Shown piece after piece: positions 38,892 through 50,195 of a stretch of 64,000 bases of DNA (the first letter of the stretch is position 1; each line of letters begins with the position of its first letter). The notes below the pieces were generated by a model. It was not told where the DNA came from. It searched no databases and saw only the letters and a list, made by a program, of their open reading frames with translations. Location: assembly GCA_022009855.1 (NCBI GenBank), contig CP091727.1:1488001-1552000 (forward strand), given 5' to 3'. Made by a program: the position numbers and the translations under genes. This DNA is from Lentisphaeria bacterium (GTDB taxonomy: Bacteria > Verrucomicrobiota > Lentisphaeria > Victivallales > Victivallaceae).

Positions 38892-40759
38892 TCAGAGGCC
38901 GGGAACGGCCCGCTGCTCGTTTTTCGGCACCCAGTAGGGACGCTCCGGCATCCCGACCGGAAAGACGCGCACGTTTCGATACCGCCCCGACTGCGCCACC
39001 AGACTGTACGGAACGAAGAGAAACGTATAGGGCTGCTCATCGTGAAGCAGCCGGGCGAAGGCGTGTGCGATTTCGATCCGCCGTTTTCGATCGAAGGTGC
39101 GGCGCATCTCCTCGATCAGTGTATCCGCCTCGGCGTTGCGGGAAGCCGATGTAGTTGCTGCTCTCTTTCCTGTCGGCCTGGCTGGAGTGCCAGATCTGGT
39201 ACATGTCCGGCTCAAACGGGCTGCTCCAGCCGAGGCAGCTGGCGTCGAACCGTCGCTGATTCAGCCGCTGGAGGTAGACCGACCATTCGACGTTCTCGAT
39301 CTTCATGTCGATTCCGGCGGCGGCCATCGACTCCTTGATCAGCGGCAGCATTTTCTGCTGAATCGGGCTGGCCGCGATCTGAAGCATGGTGAAGACGAAT
39401 TTGACGCCGTCCTTCTCCAGAATGCCGTCGCCGTCGGTGTCACGCCAGCCGGCTTCGGCGAGCTGCCGTTTCGCCTGTTCCGGATCGTACGGCCACGGTC
39501 GGATTGACGGATCCGCGTAGGGACCTTCCGGGAAGAAGGGCCCGGTGGTGATCTTCGCCAGGTTGAAGTAGATGTCGCGCAGGATCTTTTCGCGGTCGAT
39601 CAGCATGGTCAGCGCCTGCCGCACCCTCTTGTCCTGGAAAGCAGGGATTGGTGAGGTTGTAGCCGATGTAGGTGTACTGCGGCAGGAGATAACGGTACTT
39701 TTTGAGCTCGCCCGAAGCGAACTCACGCCCGCCGGTCCGCTGGATCCACTGATCCGGGAGTGAGCCCGAGCCGGTCGAGCGACCCGGAGAGCAACGCCTG
39801 AAACCGGGTGTTGGGGTGTTTGATAATCTCATAGACGAGATATTCGAGCGAGGCGCCGACGCCGAGGGCGTTCCCGAAGAAGGAGGGGTTGCGGCGGAAG
39901 ATTACCCGGCGGTCCTTCTCCCAGCGGACGAACCGGTAGGGGCCGCAGCCGATCAGCATCCGGTTGCGGCGGTGGTCGTTGTTGAAACGCTTGCCGTCGA
40001 ACGGGCCGTCATAGGCGTGGTAGAAGTGGCGCGGCATCGGCGACATGCCGAGCGTCGATGATCGCGAGCCGTAGTATTCGACCTTCCAGCGGACAATGAA
40101 TTCGAAATCGTTGACGATTTCGATCGATTCGAGATCCTGATAGTAGGTGCGGATCGCTTCGCAGTTGACGTCGGGATTCTTCACTACTTCGATGAAGAAC
40201 TGAAAGTCGGCGGCGGTCACCTCCTTCGGGCCGTGTTTCTTCCCGGTCTCCGGATCGGTGAAGGGATCCCAGAACACCCCCGGCGCAGTTTGATGCGATA
40301 ACTCCGGTGGTCGGGCGAAATCTCCCAGGATTCCGCCAGCATCGGCTGGTATTCGGTCGGGTCCGCATAATCGAGCTCGGCGAGCGCGGGCACGCACAGG
40401 CCGTAAAACTCCGAGGCGGTTGCCTCGTTGTTGATCAGAGGGTTTAAATTCGGGGTGTCCGCCATCGTCGCCTGAAGCAGACGGCCGCCCGGAACCGCGG
40501 CCGGATCGAAATACTGTCGGTTTGCAATGTTGCTACCCGCCGCCGGCGGTGCCGGTGCGGTTCCGGTTTCCCCGGGTCGGAGCGCGGCGGGGGAGAAGAC
40601 CTGATTCTGAAGCTGCTGTTCGAGGTGTTCCAGCCGTTCGAGCACGCGCAGGTTGCTTTCGCGGACCCGGTCGAGCGCGCCGGTGATCACCCATCCGAAG
40701 TAGATCACCGCCAGAACCAGCACCGCCAGCAGGAATTTGATACAGCCGTGGCCGTTCAT
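38892..40759 (-). CDS. Membrane-anchored extracellular solute-binding protein, family 5 (about four frameshifts)
   Basis: The N-terminus has a membrane anchor (FLLAVLVLAVIYFGWVI) and a short coiled coil (RESNLRVLERLEHLEQQLQ). The body matches oligopeptide/nickel-type binding proteins (SBP_bac_5): YFDPAAVPGGRLLQATMADTPNLNPLINNE, YQPMLAESWEISPDHRSYRIKLRRG, VTAADFQFFIEVV, CGPYRFVRWEKDRRVIFRRNPSFFG, QDKRVRQALTMLIDREKI and YDPEQAKRQLAEAGWRDTDGDG. Frame breaks lie near 40280, 39755, 39650 and 39130. No permease or ATPase accompanies it, so the partner transporter is elsewhere or the protein has another role. It lies between lptF-like and dapB genes. Confidence 0.8.
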
Positions 40760-40774
40760 CGCGCCGCACTCCTC

Positions 40775-41893
40775 TCAGCGTTGGGAAATCCGATAGGTCA
40801 TGACCGCTCCGAGAATCTGGAAGATGATATTCGGCAGCCAGAGCAGGTATTGCGGATAGAGTTTTGGGAAGGAGCTCAGCGATTCGCAGAGGATGATCGA
40901 CAGGAAGAAGAGTCCGGCGAGGATCACGCTCAGGAAAAGCCCGACCGAGGTCTCTCTCCGACTGGTGCGGATCGCCAGCGGCAGACCGAGCAGCAGAAAC
41001 GCGATCGGCGAAAGCGCGAAGGCGATCCGCTGGTTGAGTTCGACTTCCAGCTCGGTGGTGTCGCGGTTGAGCTCCTTGGTCAGCCGGATGCGCCCCATCA
41101 GGTCGGCGAGCGTCATGTACTTGGCCCGGACACTGATTCGCTGGGCGTTGGCCTGTTTTCCGTAATTGAAGCTGAATTCCAGTTCCTGGGTGTAAAAGCG
41201 GGTCGGCACCCCGCTTCCGCCCACGCCGGTCGCACTGCCGGCCGCAGATTTCTTGTCGATCACCAGACAGTCGTAGAGGTGGACGATCAGGAGCTGTTTT
41301 TCCTTGTCCACCGACAGTTCTCCGCGGGCGGCGGAGATATCCTGCGCCACCGTCTGCGGGTCGCTCAAGGTGTAGATCTGCACCCCCTTGATGCCGTTTT
41401 CGCCCTCTTTGTCGTCGATGTAGATGATGGTGTTCTCATATTCGATCGGCTTGCCCGGTTCGAAGATCGCCAGCGGCTGGTTGATCGCCGCTGTCTGCAT
41501 GAGGCTGCGGGACTTGCCCAGCAGCGGCGGCCCGACTTCGACCTGCAGGTAGAGGCAGAAGAGCGTCAGGAGAAAGGTGATGATCAGGATCGGCGAGACG
41601 ATCTGCATGATCGAGATGCCGCACGCCCGCATCGCGGTGATCTCACAGTCGGCGGACATCCGCCCGAAGACCAGCATCACCGCCACCATGACCGCCCACG
41701 GTACGGTGAAGGTGAGGATGATCGGCAGAATGTAGAGCGTGAATTCGAGAAAGGTCCAGAAGGAGATCCCCTGTGAAACGTAGTCGAGCACCTTGACCAG
41801 GTTCGCGCCGGTCATGCCGAAGGTGAGAATGGCGATTGCCATCGAGAATGCGAGCAGGAAGCCGCGCGTCACATACCAGTTCAAAGTTTTCAT
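40775..41893 (-). CDS. LptF/LptG-family permease (YjgP/YjgQ)
   Basis: This is an inner-membrane subunit of the LPS transport complex LptB2FG, which extracts LPS from the inner membrane. The 372-residue protein has three N-terminal helices (GFLLAFSMAIAILTFG, FLEFTLYILPIILTFTVPWAVMVAV, IVSPILIITFLLTLFCLYLQ), a periplasmic beta-jellyroll-like middle (EYENTIIYIDDKEGENGIKGVQIY), and three C-terminal helices (IAFALSPIAFLLLGLPLAI, VGLFLSVILAGLFFLSIIL, WLPNIIFQILGAVMTY). The frame is intact. It heads the minus-strand unit that ends with lpxB. Whether it corresponds to LptF or LptG cannot be told, as no partner is in the window. Confidence 0.87.
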   Translation of the reverse strand: MKTLNWYVTRGFLLAFSMAIAILTFGMTGANLVKVLDYVSQGISFWTFLEFTLYILPIILTFTVPWAVMVAVMLVFGRMSADCEITAMRACGISIMQIVSPILIITFLLTLFCLYLQVEVGPPLLGKSRSLMQTAAINQPLAIFEPGKPIEYENTIIYIDDKEGENGIKGVQIYTLSDPQTVAQDISAARGELSVDKEKQLLIVHLYDCLVIDKKSAAGSATGVGGSGVPTRFYTQELEFSFNYGKQANAQRISVRAKYMTLADLMGRIRLTKELNRDTTELEVELNQRIAFALSPIAFLLLGLPLAIRTSRRETSVGLFLSVILAGLFFLSIILCESLSSFPKLYPQYLLWLPNIIFQILGAVMTYRISQR

Positions 41894-41950
41894 CGGTAAA
41901 GCAGACCTGTCTGTTGCAGTTGAGCCATGGCGGAATATTCCATTTCATAA

Positions 41951-41979
41951 AAGATACATTGCAAAACCGGATTTGGCAA
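41951..41979 (-). promoter_or_regulatory. Candidate promoter of the lptF-lpxB unit
   Basis: On the minus strand TTGCCA (41974-41979) and TATCTT (41951-41956) are 17 bases apart. Confidence 0.5.
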
Positions 41980-42028
41980 ACCGGATTGTTTTTTTTCCGG
42001 GGAATTCTGGCGGAAACGATAAAAAATC

Positions 42029-42057
42029 TTGAATATTTGGCAAAACGGTCGTATTGT
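42029..42057 (+). promoter_or_regulatory. Candidate promoter of the 42106-49092 unit
   Basis: TTGAAT (42029-42034) and TATTGT (42052-42057), spacer 17, divergent from the lptF-side promoter. Confidence 0.55.
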
Positions 42058-42105
42058 ATGGATGGTTCGTATGTCCCAAGAAACAAATTCCGGAGAACTC
42101 TGCTG

Positions 42106-42657
42106 ATGAAAGTTGCCCATTCGCGTCTCTGGCTGCCGGTCGTGATTCTCGTGCTCGGCGCCGTTTTCGTATTCTGGATGAATCAGGCCTTCACCGATTC
42201 CGCGGCGATGCGCGACATCTTCTGCGGCACCAACAGTGCCGGCGAGGTGCTCGGGGCGGTACCTCCCGGTTCCGAAAACAGCCTTGCCGCCCGCGGCGAA
42301 CTTTGCCGGACGCATCTCGATGCTGATCTTCTCGGTGATCACTGTGATGCAGTTCCTCGCGTTCGGCGTGGCCTACGTGGTGGTCGCCGGCATCCGCCGC
42401 AGCTCCGACAGCTGCAAGCTCAAGCTGCGCAAACTCGAAAATGCCGACATCTTCTTCGACGTGCCGCTCTACGTCGGATTGTTCGGTACGGTTTCGGCCT
42501 TTCTGGTCATGACCTTCTCCCCGCAGAGCAGCCGGCTGATCGCCTACAGCTCGACCTTGATCGGCATCATCTTCAGTTTGATCCTGCGGCTGGCGATGCT
42601 CTGGCCGCTGCGGCAGAAGCTCCTCTGCGGCAATGAAATCGGCGAGGGCGGCAAGTG
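42106..42657 (+). CDS. Small polytopic membrane protein of unknown function (one frameshift)
   Basis: The protein of about 183 residues has an N-terminal anchor (LWLPVVILVLGAVFVFWMN), a polar periplasmic-like stretch with FTDSAAMRDIFCGTNSAGEVLG, and three further helices (MLIFSVITVMQFLAFGVAYVVV, VPLYVGLFGTVSAFLVM, STLIGIIFSLILRLAMLWPL). The arrangement recalls MotA/TolQ/ExbB-like proteins (helix 3 GLFGTV), but it is shorter and I would not assign that function. The frame shifts by +1 near 42300 (GAACTTTGCC). It overlaps the following gene by three bases, so coupling with the coiled-coil protein is likely. Confidence 0.55.
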
Positions 42658-44465
42658 AACCGGGCAATTCTCATCGTCATCTGCGACTTTCTGGTTTCGG
42701 CGATGTTGTCGATGATGACCGGCATGGTGCCGGCGCATGTCGGCGGCAGCGGCGTCGGACTCGACGGCCGGACCACTGCGCTGCTGCTCTCCGAACTGCA
42801 GAATCGGCGGCAGCAGCTCGAAGCCGCCCGGACGAAGTTGCGCGAAGCGCAGCAGAAGGAGGGATTTTCCGAGGCGCGGGAGCAGATGCTCGAGAAGCTC
42901 GCCGGGGAGCTTGCCGACACGCTGCTTAAAAAGCGAACAACTCGAAGAACGGCTCCGGCTCACCCGGGCCAATACCGGTTCGCTCACGCCGGAGCAGCTT
43001 CAACGACGGCTCGACCGCGAGATCCGCAACCGCCACCTCAACCGCATCCGGCTGGAGGAGGCGCAGAGCGAACTGGCCGCCCTCCGGAAAAACTACGCCT
43101 TCGCCTCCGGGAATCTTGCCCGGCTGAGCGAGGACTACGCCGCCGCCAGACAGAAGATCTCCGATACCGGAGAACGGCTCGACGAGGCGCGGCGAAATCT
43201 GGAGGAACAGCGGCGGCGGCTCGAAAACAACCGGCGCCGACCTCGCGAAGACACGGGAGACCCTTTCCGCCCGCGAGACTGCGCTGGCCGGTGTGCGCCA
43301 GTCGCTCAAGGAAACTTTGTCCCGGATGGGGGAGGTTTCCCGTGCGGCGCAGAAGACCGAGAGCGACCTGGCCTACACCCGCGGCCGGCTGAGTGCGACG
43401 GGGCGCGATCTCGCCGACAGCCGCAGCCAGCTGGAACGCACCCGCCGGCTCGCTGCGTCCCGCGAAGTGGAGCGGAACGAAGCCCGCACTCAGCTCCAGC
43501 AGATGAGCAAGGCGTTCAAGGCGGCGGTGACGGAACTGTCTCAGACCAGGGCCAGTCTCGATGCGACGAAGCAGCAGGCGGAGACGACCGGCCGTGAACT
43601 CATCGAAACCCGCGGCCAGGCGGGAGACCACCGCGGTCAAACTCAAATCGACCGAACAGCGTCTCGCCGCGGCTGAGCAGAAGCTCCGCAGCGATGTGCT
43701 GGACCGCTATCACGAGGCCGCGGTGCGGCTCGATCTGGCTCTGACCGAGGAGCGGCTTCTGCTCAATCAGCACGGCGGAGGCGTCTACTATCTGCCGCTG
43801 GTGAAGATCGGCGGGAAGAACGTGCTGGTCGCCTCGTTCCACACTCTCGCCGGAGATCTGGAGACTCCGCTGAAGTTCGATCGGATCCTGGAACTCGCCT
43901 ATCGGACCCGTCCCGGCGACGCACCGGATGCCGCCGCGCCGGGGATTACCGCGGCCGGTCCGCTGCTGACGCTGCCGGATGAACCGCGGATCGCGGCGCT
44001 GGAGATTGCGCCGGAAGGCCGGAAGCCGCTGGAAACGATGACGATCGGCAGACTTCGCCAGCGTGGGCTGCACAATCTCTACCTTTCAAGACCTCCTCAT
44101 TCGGCAAGGAGTCCGCGGCGCTCGGTGGACGCTGCTCCATCGATCTCTCCGCCCGGGAGCCCTATCTGTATATCCGCAACACCGGACGTGGCACCGGCGG
44201 CAGCGAATTGCGCGCGGAACCGGGCGATTTCGTGTTGAGCCGGGAGGGCGACTTCATCGGCGTGGTCGTTTCGATTGAGAACTTCGATTTCGGACGTCGC
44301 CAGGAGGCGAAATGTTTCGTTTTCCCCGATGAATTCAACTGGGAGAAGGCGGGGAGCATTCCGATCGTCCGCCGTCCCGGCGAAGAGTATTTCAACGCTT
44401 TCGGCGGAGCGGTGCGCCGCCACCTCGAACAGCGGCTGGAACCATCGGAAAAAGGCGGGAAGTGA
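42655..44465 (+). CDS. Membrane-anchored long coiled-coil protein (about four frameshifts)
   Basis: The start is a GTG overlapping the previous stop. The N-terminal hydrophobic segment (AILIVICDFLVSAMLSMMTGMV) anchors a long, strongly heptad-like region, from ELQNRRQQLEAARTKLREAQQ through RQSLKETLSRMGEVSRAAQKTESDLAY to EQRLAAAEQKLRSDVLDRYHEA, roughly 300 residues. After it comes a beta-rich domain (GGGVYYLPLVKIGGKNVLVASFHTL, LSREGDFIGVVVSIENFDFG). Frame breaks lie near 42930, 43230, 43610 and 44085. The layout (membrane anchor, coiled coil, globular tip) suggests a periplasmic structural or sensor protein paired with the upstream membrane protein and the downstream kinase. Confidence 0.6.
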
Positions 44466-44468
44466 CCC

Positions 44469-47121
44469 ATGGCGGAATTCCGGGAAGACCCGCTCAATAC
44501 ACCGGCGCAGCCGGATGACGAGGCGACGCTGATCTACGGCACCTGCAGCGAAAACCGCCTTTCGCCGGAGAAACTTCGCGAAATGCTGGGAATTCCCTCC
44601 GGCGACCGGATTCAGGATTACGGGGAACTATCCACCATCGGCATCGGCGGCGTGGGGGCGGTGTTCGCCGCTCACGAGCCCGGACTCAACCGCGATGTCG
44701 CACTCAAGCTGCTTCGTCCGCAGTACCGGAACAAGACCGAACGGATCGAAGCCTTCATCCGCGAGGCGCGCGCGACCGCTCAGATCGATCACCCGAACAT
44801 CGTGCCGGTTCACCGGATGGGGGTGTTCGACGATGTCGGCGTCTACTTCTCGATGAAGCGGGTCGAGGGAGAGACGCTGCGGATGATTCTCGCGAAACTC
44901 TCCGAGGACCGCAGCGGCTACCGTCGCAGATATTCCCTCCGGCGGCTGATCGAAATCTTCATCGGCGCCTGCAACGGCGTCGCCTTCGCGCATCGCCACG
45001 GCATTCTCCACTGCGACCTCAAACCGGGAAATCTGATGGTCGGGGACTACGGCGAGGTGCTGGTCATGGACTGGGGAATGGCGCGTTATCACTGCGAACG
45101 CGATCAGGGCCGTTCCGGCACCAAACTCGATCTGGAACTGAACGGAGACCTCAAACCCGACGAGGCTCCCTCCGCGGCCGCGGGTCCGGTGGAGCCGCCG
45201 AAGGAGGAGCATGTGGTTGGCGGTACCCCCCGCGTTCATGGCGCCGGAACTGCTGACCGGCGAGGTGCCGGAGGCCACCGAACAGTCCGACGTCTACGGA
45301 CTTGGCGCGATTCTCTACTCGATCCTGACCTGGCGCAACGCGCCGTTCGATGTGAAGCTGCCGCCGGATCAGCTCTGCCGCGAGGTGGCGCTCGGACGAT
45401 TTCCGGCACCGCGGAAGGCGGCTCCGCCGGAGCAGCCGCTGCCGCTGGAGCTGGAGGCGATCTGCCTCAAGGCGATGGCACGCGACCGCTCGCGGCGTTA
45501 CCGCAGTGTCGCCGAGCTGCTCGAAGATGTGCGCAACTATCTGGATGGCTACCCGGTGGCGGCTTATTCGCCGACGCCGATCTACCGGCTTTCGAAACTG
45601 ATCCGGCGTCATCCGCTGGTGCCGTCGGTGCTGATGGCGGCGATCCTGACCTGGTTCGGATTCTACGCGTTTCAGCTGATCAGCAATCTTTCGCAGAGTA
45701 CGTCGTTGATCAACCTGGCCGAATTCAACTACGCCCAGGCACGCGAATACAATCTGCTGGCACAGCGCACCACGCGGCAGATCCGGCAGAACCAGCGTCT
45801 GCCGCAGAATCGGCACAACCGGACGCTCGAACGGGAACTGCTCCGCCAGCTTGCGGAGATGGAAAACGGTTACAATTCCGCATTGGAGTTCATTTCACGC
45901 GCCCCTGAGCTCGGCATGCGGGCGCAGCAGGTGCAGAGAATGACCCGTGACATCTTCCGTTCGACGCTCGAGCTCTATCTGCACGGTCGCGACTATTTTG
46001 CCTTGCGGCGGGTACTGCGGCAGTTCCGGGGGGCGGTGGAGGCCGCTCTTCGACGAGGCGCTGGCGGATGATCCCAAGCTTGAGGCGCTGGTCGCCGCGA
46101 TCGATTCTCGCGAAGGAGTGCTCGATATCTCCGGACTCTCCGGCAGCGGCTGGCTGATGACGATCCGCGACGCGAACGGCGCGGTCGTGCCGCTCCCCCG
46201 ACGGCAAGATGGCCGAAGAAGTCGCGCTCAATGGCGAAGGAACACGCTTCCGTCTGCCGGAAGGACTCTACACCCTGGAGTTCCGGCGACGCGACGGCTC
46301 CGCGCAGTTCAGCTGTCCGGTGATGGTGCCGCTGGCGGCGGAAAATCTGCTCTCGTTCGATTTCCCGGAGCGGAGCTACCCCGGCGAGTGGTGTTACGTG
46401 CCCGGCGGCGAGTTCCACAGCGGCCGCTCCGGGGAGCGTTCCGGCATCGGAACGAGCATGCTGCCCTCCTTTCTGATCGGAAAATATGAGGTGACTTTCC
46501 GCGACTATCTGAAGTTCTGGAAGAGTCTTCCGGATCCGGCGCTGCGCCGCCGCTACCAGGGGTGGTACGCCTTTGAACCCGGGGCGGGAGGTACCGCCCG
46601 GATCTGGAACGACGACGGCGAGCTGACCGCACCCTTCCGGCCGGAACTGCCGGTGGTCGGCATCACCGGCGAGGCGGCTGCCGCCTACTGCGACTGGCTC
46701 GGCCGGAAGATCGGCGCGAAGGTCCGGCTGCCCACCGTATTTGAATGGGAGAAGGCGGCGCGCGGCGTCGACGGCCGCGCCTACGTCTGGGGAGATACCT
46801 ACCGGGCCGGGGAGGCGCTGTTGCACGACCATCCGGCGGTTTCCCGATATCCGGCCGGGGCGCCGCCGGGGAGTTTCCCCCGGGGACCGTTCCGGATACG
46901 GCGCCTTTGACATGACCGGAAACGTGCGGGAGATCGTCCGAATTTCCCATGAGAACGGCACCTCCTACTTTTCCGCCGGCGGCTCCGGGCTGACCTCGCC
47001 GGAGCAGGCGCAATGCCCCAATATCTATTATATCAACGGCAGTGCCGGCGATCTGGGATTCCGCTGTGTTGTGGAGCTGCCGCAGCCGGAAAAGCCGGTT
47101 CAGGTGAGTGTGAAGCAATGA
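44469..47121 (+). CDS. Transmembrane serine/threonine kinase fused to a formylglycine-enzyme-like domain (about three frameshifts)
   Basis: The N-terminal half is a Hanks-type kinase: glycine loop STIGIGGVGAVFAAH, VALKLLRP (ATP Lys), catalytic loop ILHCDLKPGNLMV (HCD in place of HRD), metal motif VMDWGMARY (DWG in place of DFG) and FMAPELLTGEVPE. One membrane helix (VLMAAILTWFGFYAFQLI) leads to a helical segment and then an FGE-sulfatase-like domain: EWCYVPGGEFHSGRSG, KYEVTFRDYLKFWKS, AAAYCDWLGRKIGAKVRLPTVFEWEKAARG, AYVWGD, FDMTGNVREIV and GDLGFRCVVEL. Frame breaks lie near 45225, 46040, 46200 and 46880. Likely a signalling receptor whose outer domain binds a ligand or modifies a partner. The kinase core looks active despite the altered motifs. 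Confidence 0.8.
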
Positions 47122-49092
47122 TCGATTTCAAGGATGTGGTCAAGACCTACGCCGGGGGAGACGATTCTCGGCGGAGTGTCGTTCCGGATCAATCCGGGCG
47201 ACCGGGTCGGCGTCGTCGGTCCGAACGGAGCCGGCAAGAGTACGTTGTTCGGCATCATCACCGGGGAGGTTCCGCCGGACCGCGGCACGGTTTCATTGCC
47301 GAAGGATCTCCGGCTCGGCATCCTGCGTCAGCATCTGCCGGAGGATGAGGTCGAGCGCCCGCTGGTGGAATTCACCGCCGATGCGATTCCGGAGCTCCGC
47401 ACCATGCACGAGGAGCTGCTCCGGCTCGAGCAGCAGCTGCACGAAGGCGTCGAGGACAACGACCGGCTCGATGCGCTGCTCTCCCGCCACGGCCGGCTCC
47501 AGTCGCAGATCGAACATCTCGGCGCCTACCGGTTGAAGTCGGAAGCGGAGGAGGCGCTCAGCAACCTCGGTTTTCGCGAGGCGGACTTCGTAAAGCCGCT
47601 CCGCGCCTTCTCCGGCGGTTGGCGGATGCGTGCCGCGCTGGCCCGCGTACTGATTTCGCGGCCGGACATTCTGATGCTCGACGAGCCCTCCAACTACCTC
47701 GATATTCCCGCAGTCGAGTGGCTCTGCCGGTTCCTGAAATCCTTCCCCGGCACGCTGCTGCTGATTTCGCACGACCGGTTTCTGCTGCGCAAGCTCACCA
47801 ATCTGACGCTGGAGGTCAACTCCGGGCAGGTGACCCGCTACGCCGGGGATTACGACTACTACCGCGCCGAACGGGAGAACCGCCGCCGGTCGCTGGAGGC
47901 GGCCAAGCGCAATTCCGACCGCAAACGCGAACATCTCGAGCGGGTAATCGACCGCTTCCGTGCCAAGAGTTCGAAGGCGGCGCAGGCCAAGAGCTGGCAG
48001 AAGGCGCTGGACAAGATGGAGGAGATCGAACTGCCCGACGACCTCAACTACCACGGCGCGATCCGTTTTCCGGAGCCGCCGCCCGGCGGCGTCGAAGCGG
48101 CCCGGCTGGAGGATCTTTCGTTCAGTTACGTACCCGGGCATCCGGTGCTCGAGCATGTCAATCTCACCATCGACGCCGGGGACAAGCTCGCCTTCATCGG
48201 ATACAACGGCATGGGCAAGACCACGCTGCTCAAACTGCTGGTCGGCAAACTCAAGCCCACCTCCGGACGGGTGGTGCTCGGCCATCACAGCGTCATCGGC
48301 TACCAGGCGCAGGAGTTCGCTGATCTCCTGGTGCCGGAGCAGACGGTCTACGACGTGGTGCGGGGCAACCTGCCCGCGGGAGCCTCCACCGCCGGACTCA
48401 TGAACGTGCTCGGCTCCTTCGGATTCTCCGGGGAAGCCGCTTCCAAGACCTGCGGCGTGCTCTCCGGCGGCGAGAAGATCCGGCTGCTCTTCGCCCGCAT
48501 TTTCGTCAATCCGCCGAACTTTCTCGTGCTCGACGAACCGACCACCCACCTCGACATCGCCGCGCGCGAACTTCTGCAGGAGGCGATCCGGAACTACTCC
48601 GGCACCGTCTGCATCGTCAGCCACGACATCGAATTCGTCCGCAACACCGCGACCGGCATCATCGCGATGGAACCGCCGGGCATCCGGAAGTATTTCGGCA
48701 ACTACGACTACTATCTGGAGAAGTCCGCGGAACTGCGCGCCGCGGGGGTCACCACCTCTCCCGAGACCGGCGCCGGGCTGATGAACGGCTCCCCCGATCT
48801 CGCCCGCAACCGCCGCCGCGCCCGCGCCCAGGCCCGGGAGGCGCTCGCCGCCGAGCGGAAACGCGCCGAAAATGCAGTCACCGCGCTGGAGGAGAAGCTC
48901 GAAACGCTCGAAACGCGCCGAACCGAACTTCTGGCGCAGCTCTCCGGCGGCGGCCGGATCGATTTCTCCGAAGTCAACCGCGAACTGGCGCGCGTCCAGT
49001 CCGACATCGCCGCGACCGAGACCGCCTGGGAGAGCGCCGCCGAGGAGCTCGAAGAGGTCCGCCGCAAAAACGCAGAAATCCATCAGGGCTGA
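47118..49092 (+). CDS. ABC-F family ATPase (one frameshift)
   Basis: This soluble tandem ABC protein without membrane domains is of the class that acts on ribosomes. NBD1: GVVGPNGAGKSTLFG, signature FSGGWRMRAALARVL, Walker B ILMLDEPSNYLD. A linker rich in Lys/Arg follows (RRRSLEAAKRNSDRKREHLERVIDRFRAKSSKAAQ). NBD2: FIGYNGMGKTTLLKLL, LSGGEKIRLLFARIF, FLVLDEPTTHLD. It ends in a coiled coil (AEKRKRAENAV-like to RRTELLAQLSGGG). The ATG overlaps the kinase-gene stop (ATGA). One extra G in the G5 run near 47155 breaks the frame; the corrected start is KTYAGETILGGVSF. The subfamily (Uup or YdiF-like) is suggested by the coiled-coil tail. Confidence 0.88.
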
Positions 49093-49202
49093 CTTTCCTC
49101 CGTCCCGTTTCCCGGATGTTTTGGGGTCTTCAACAGGATAAATTTCTCAAAAGTTTATCATTTTTTCATCAATATTTCTCATATAATCATCAAAAAATAC
49201 TC

Positions 49203-49230
49203 TTGTATTTGGATTGAACCGGAGTATACT
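49203..49230 (+). promoter_or_regulatory. Promoter of the carbohydrate operon
   Basis: TTGTAT (49203-49208) and TATACT (49225-49230), spacer 16, about 45 bases before the first start codon. Confidence 0.65.
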
Positions 49231-49274
49231 ATCAGAGAAGACGGAAGAAATCCATTGATTCAGGAAAGAGCAAA

Positions 49275-50189
49275 ATGAACCAGAAAACGAATGCTCCGGT
49301 GGAATTCGTTGCGATGGGTTACTGCAGCAACGACTACCTGTGCCGGGTCCCGCAGATTCCGATCGACCACAAGGTGGAGATCATTGAACATCAGATTCAG
49401 GGGGGAGGTCCGGCGGCGGATGCGGCGGTTGCGGCGGCGCGGCTCGGGTTGCGGACGATGTTCGTAACCAGCGTCGGCAACGACGACGGCGGGAAGCGGA
49501 TTCTCGCCGATCTCGCCCGGGAGGGGATCGATATTTCCCGGATCCCGGTGCGCGAGGGGTGCGGTTCGCCGATGGCCTACTGCTGGATCGATTCCGACGG
49601 CAAGCGCAGCGTGGCATGGACCCACAACGGGCTGCGGCTGCTCTCCGCGGAGGAGGTGCCGTGCGACGTGATCGCCGGTGCGAAGATGCTTCACCTCGAC
49701 GGGCACCATCCCGAGGCGGCGCTGGCGGCGGCGAGGTGCGCGAAGGAGAACGGCGTGCTGTTCAACTTTGATGCGGGGACGATCCGCCCCGGGGTCGAAA
49801 AACTGGTGGAGCTGGCCGATCTGCTGATCGCCTCGGAATATTTTGCCCGGACCTTCACCGGGGAACAGGATCTCGACCGGGCGCTGCTGAAACTTGCGAA
49901 ATATCAGGCGAAGGTGACCGGTATTACGCTGGGGGCGGGCGGTTCGATCTTCCTTGACAACGGAGAGATCCGCCGGTTCCCGATCTTCCCGGCTCCGGTG
50001 GTGGACACCACCGGAGCGGGGGACTCCTTCCACGCCGGATTCGCTTTCAAATATCTGCAGACGCAGGATATTGCGGAGTGCGCGCGGTTCGCCTCGGCGG
50101 TCGCGGCGATCAAATGCGGCAAGCTCGGCGCCCGCGCCGGACTGCCGACGCTGGAACAGGTCGAAACCTTTCTCAAAGAACAGGAGTAA
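49275..50189 (+). CDS. PfkB-family carbohydrate kinase
   Basis: This 304-residue ribokinase-fold kinase has the substrate Gly-Gly motif GGGPAADAAVAAARLG, SVGNDDGGKRILADL, and the PfkB signature 2 VVDTTGAGDSFHAGFAFKYL with catalytic Asp. It phosphorylates a sugar or sugar acid. As first gene of an operon with an IolB-like isomerase and a class II aldolase, a role like IolC (2-deoxy-5-keto-gluconate kinase) is attractive but not proven. The frame is intact; GGAAAG precedes the ATG. Six bases separate it from the next gene. Confidence 0.85.
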   Translation: MNQKTNAPVEFVAMGYCSNDYLCRVPQIPIDHKVEIIEHQIQGGGPAADAAVAAARLGLRTMFVTSVGNDDGGKRILADLAREGIDISRIPVREGCGSPMAYCWIDSDGKRSVAWTHNGLRLLSAEEVPCDVIAGAKMLHLDGHHPEAALAAARCAKENGVLFNFDAGTIRPGVEKLVELADLLIASEYFARTFTGEQDLDRALLKLAKYQAKVTGITLGAGGSIFLDNGEIRRFPIFPAPVVDTTGAGDSFHAGFAFKYLQTQDIAECARFASAVAAIKCGKLGARAGLPTLEQVETFLKEQE

Positions 50190-50195
50190 CGCAGC

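Noticed and set aside
42106..42657. MotA/TolQ/ExbB proton channel subunit
   Set aside because: Only a loose resemblance in one helix; too short and without a partner ExbD/MotB gene.
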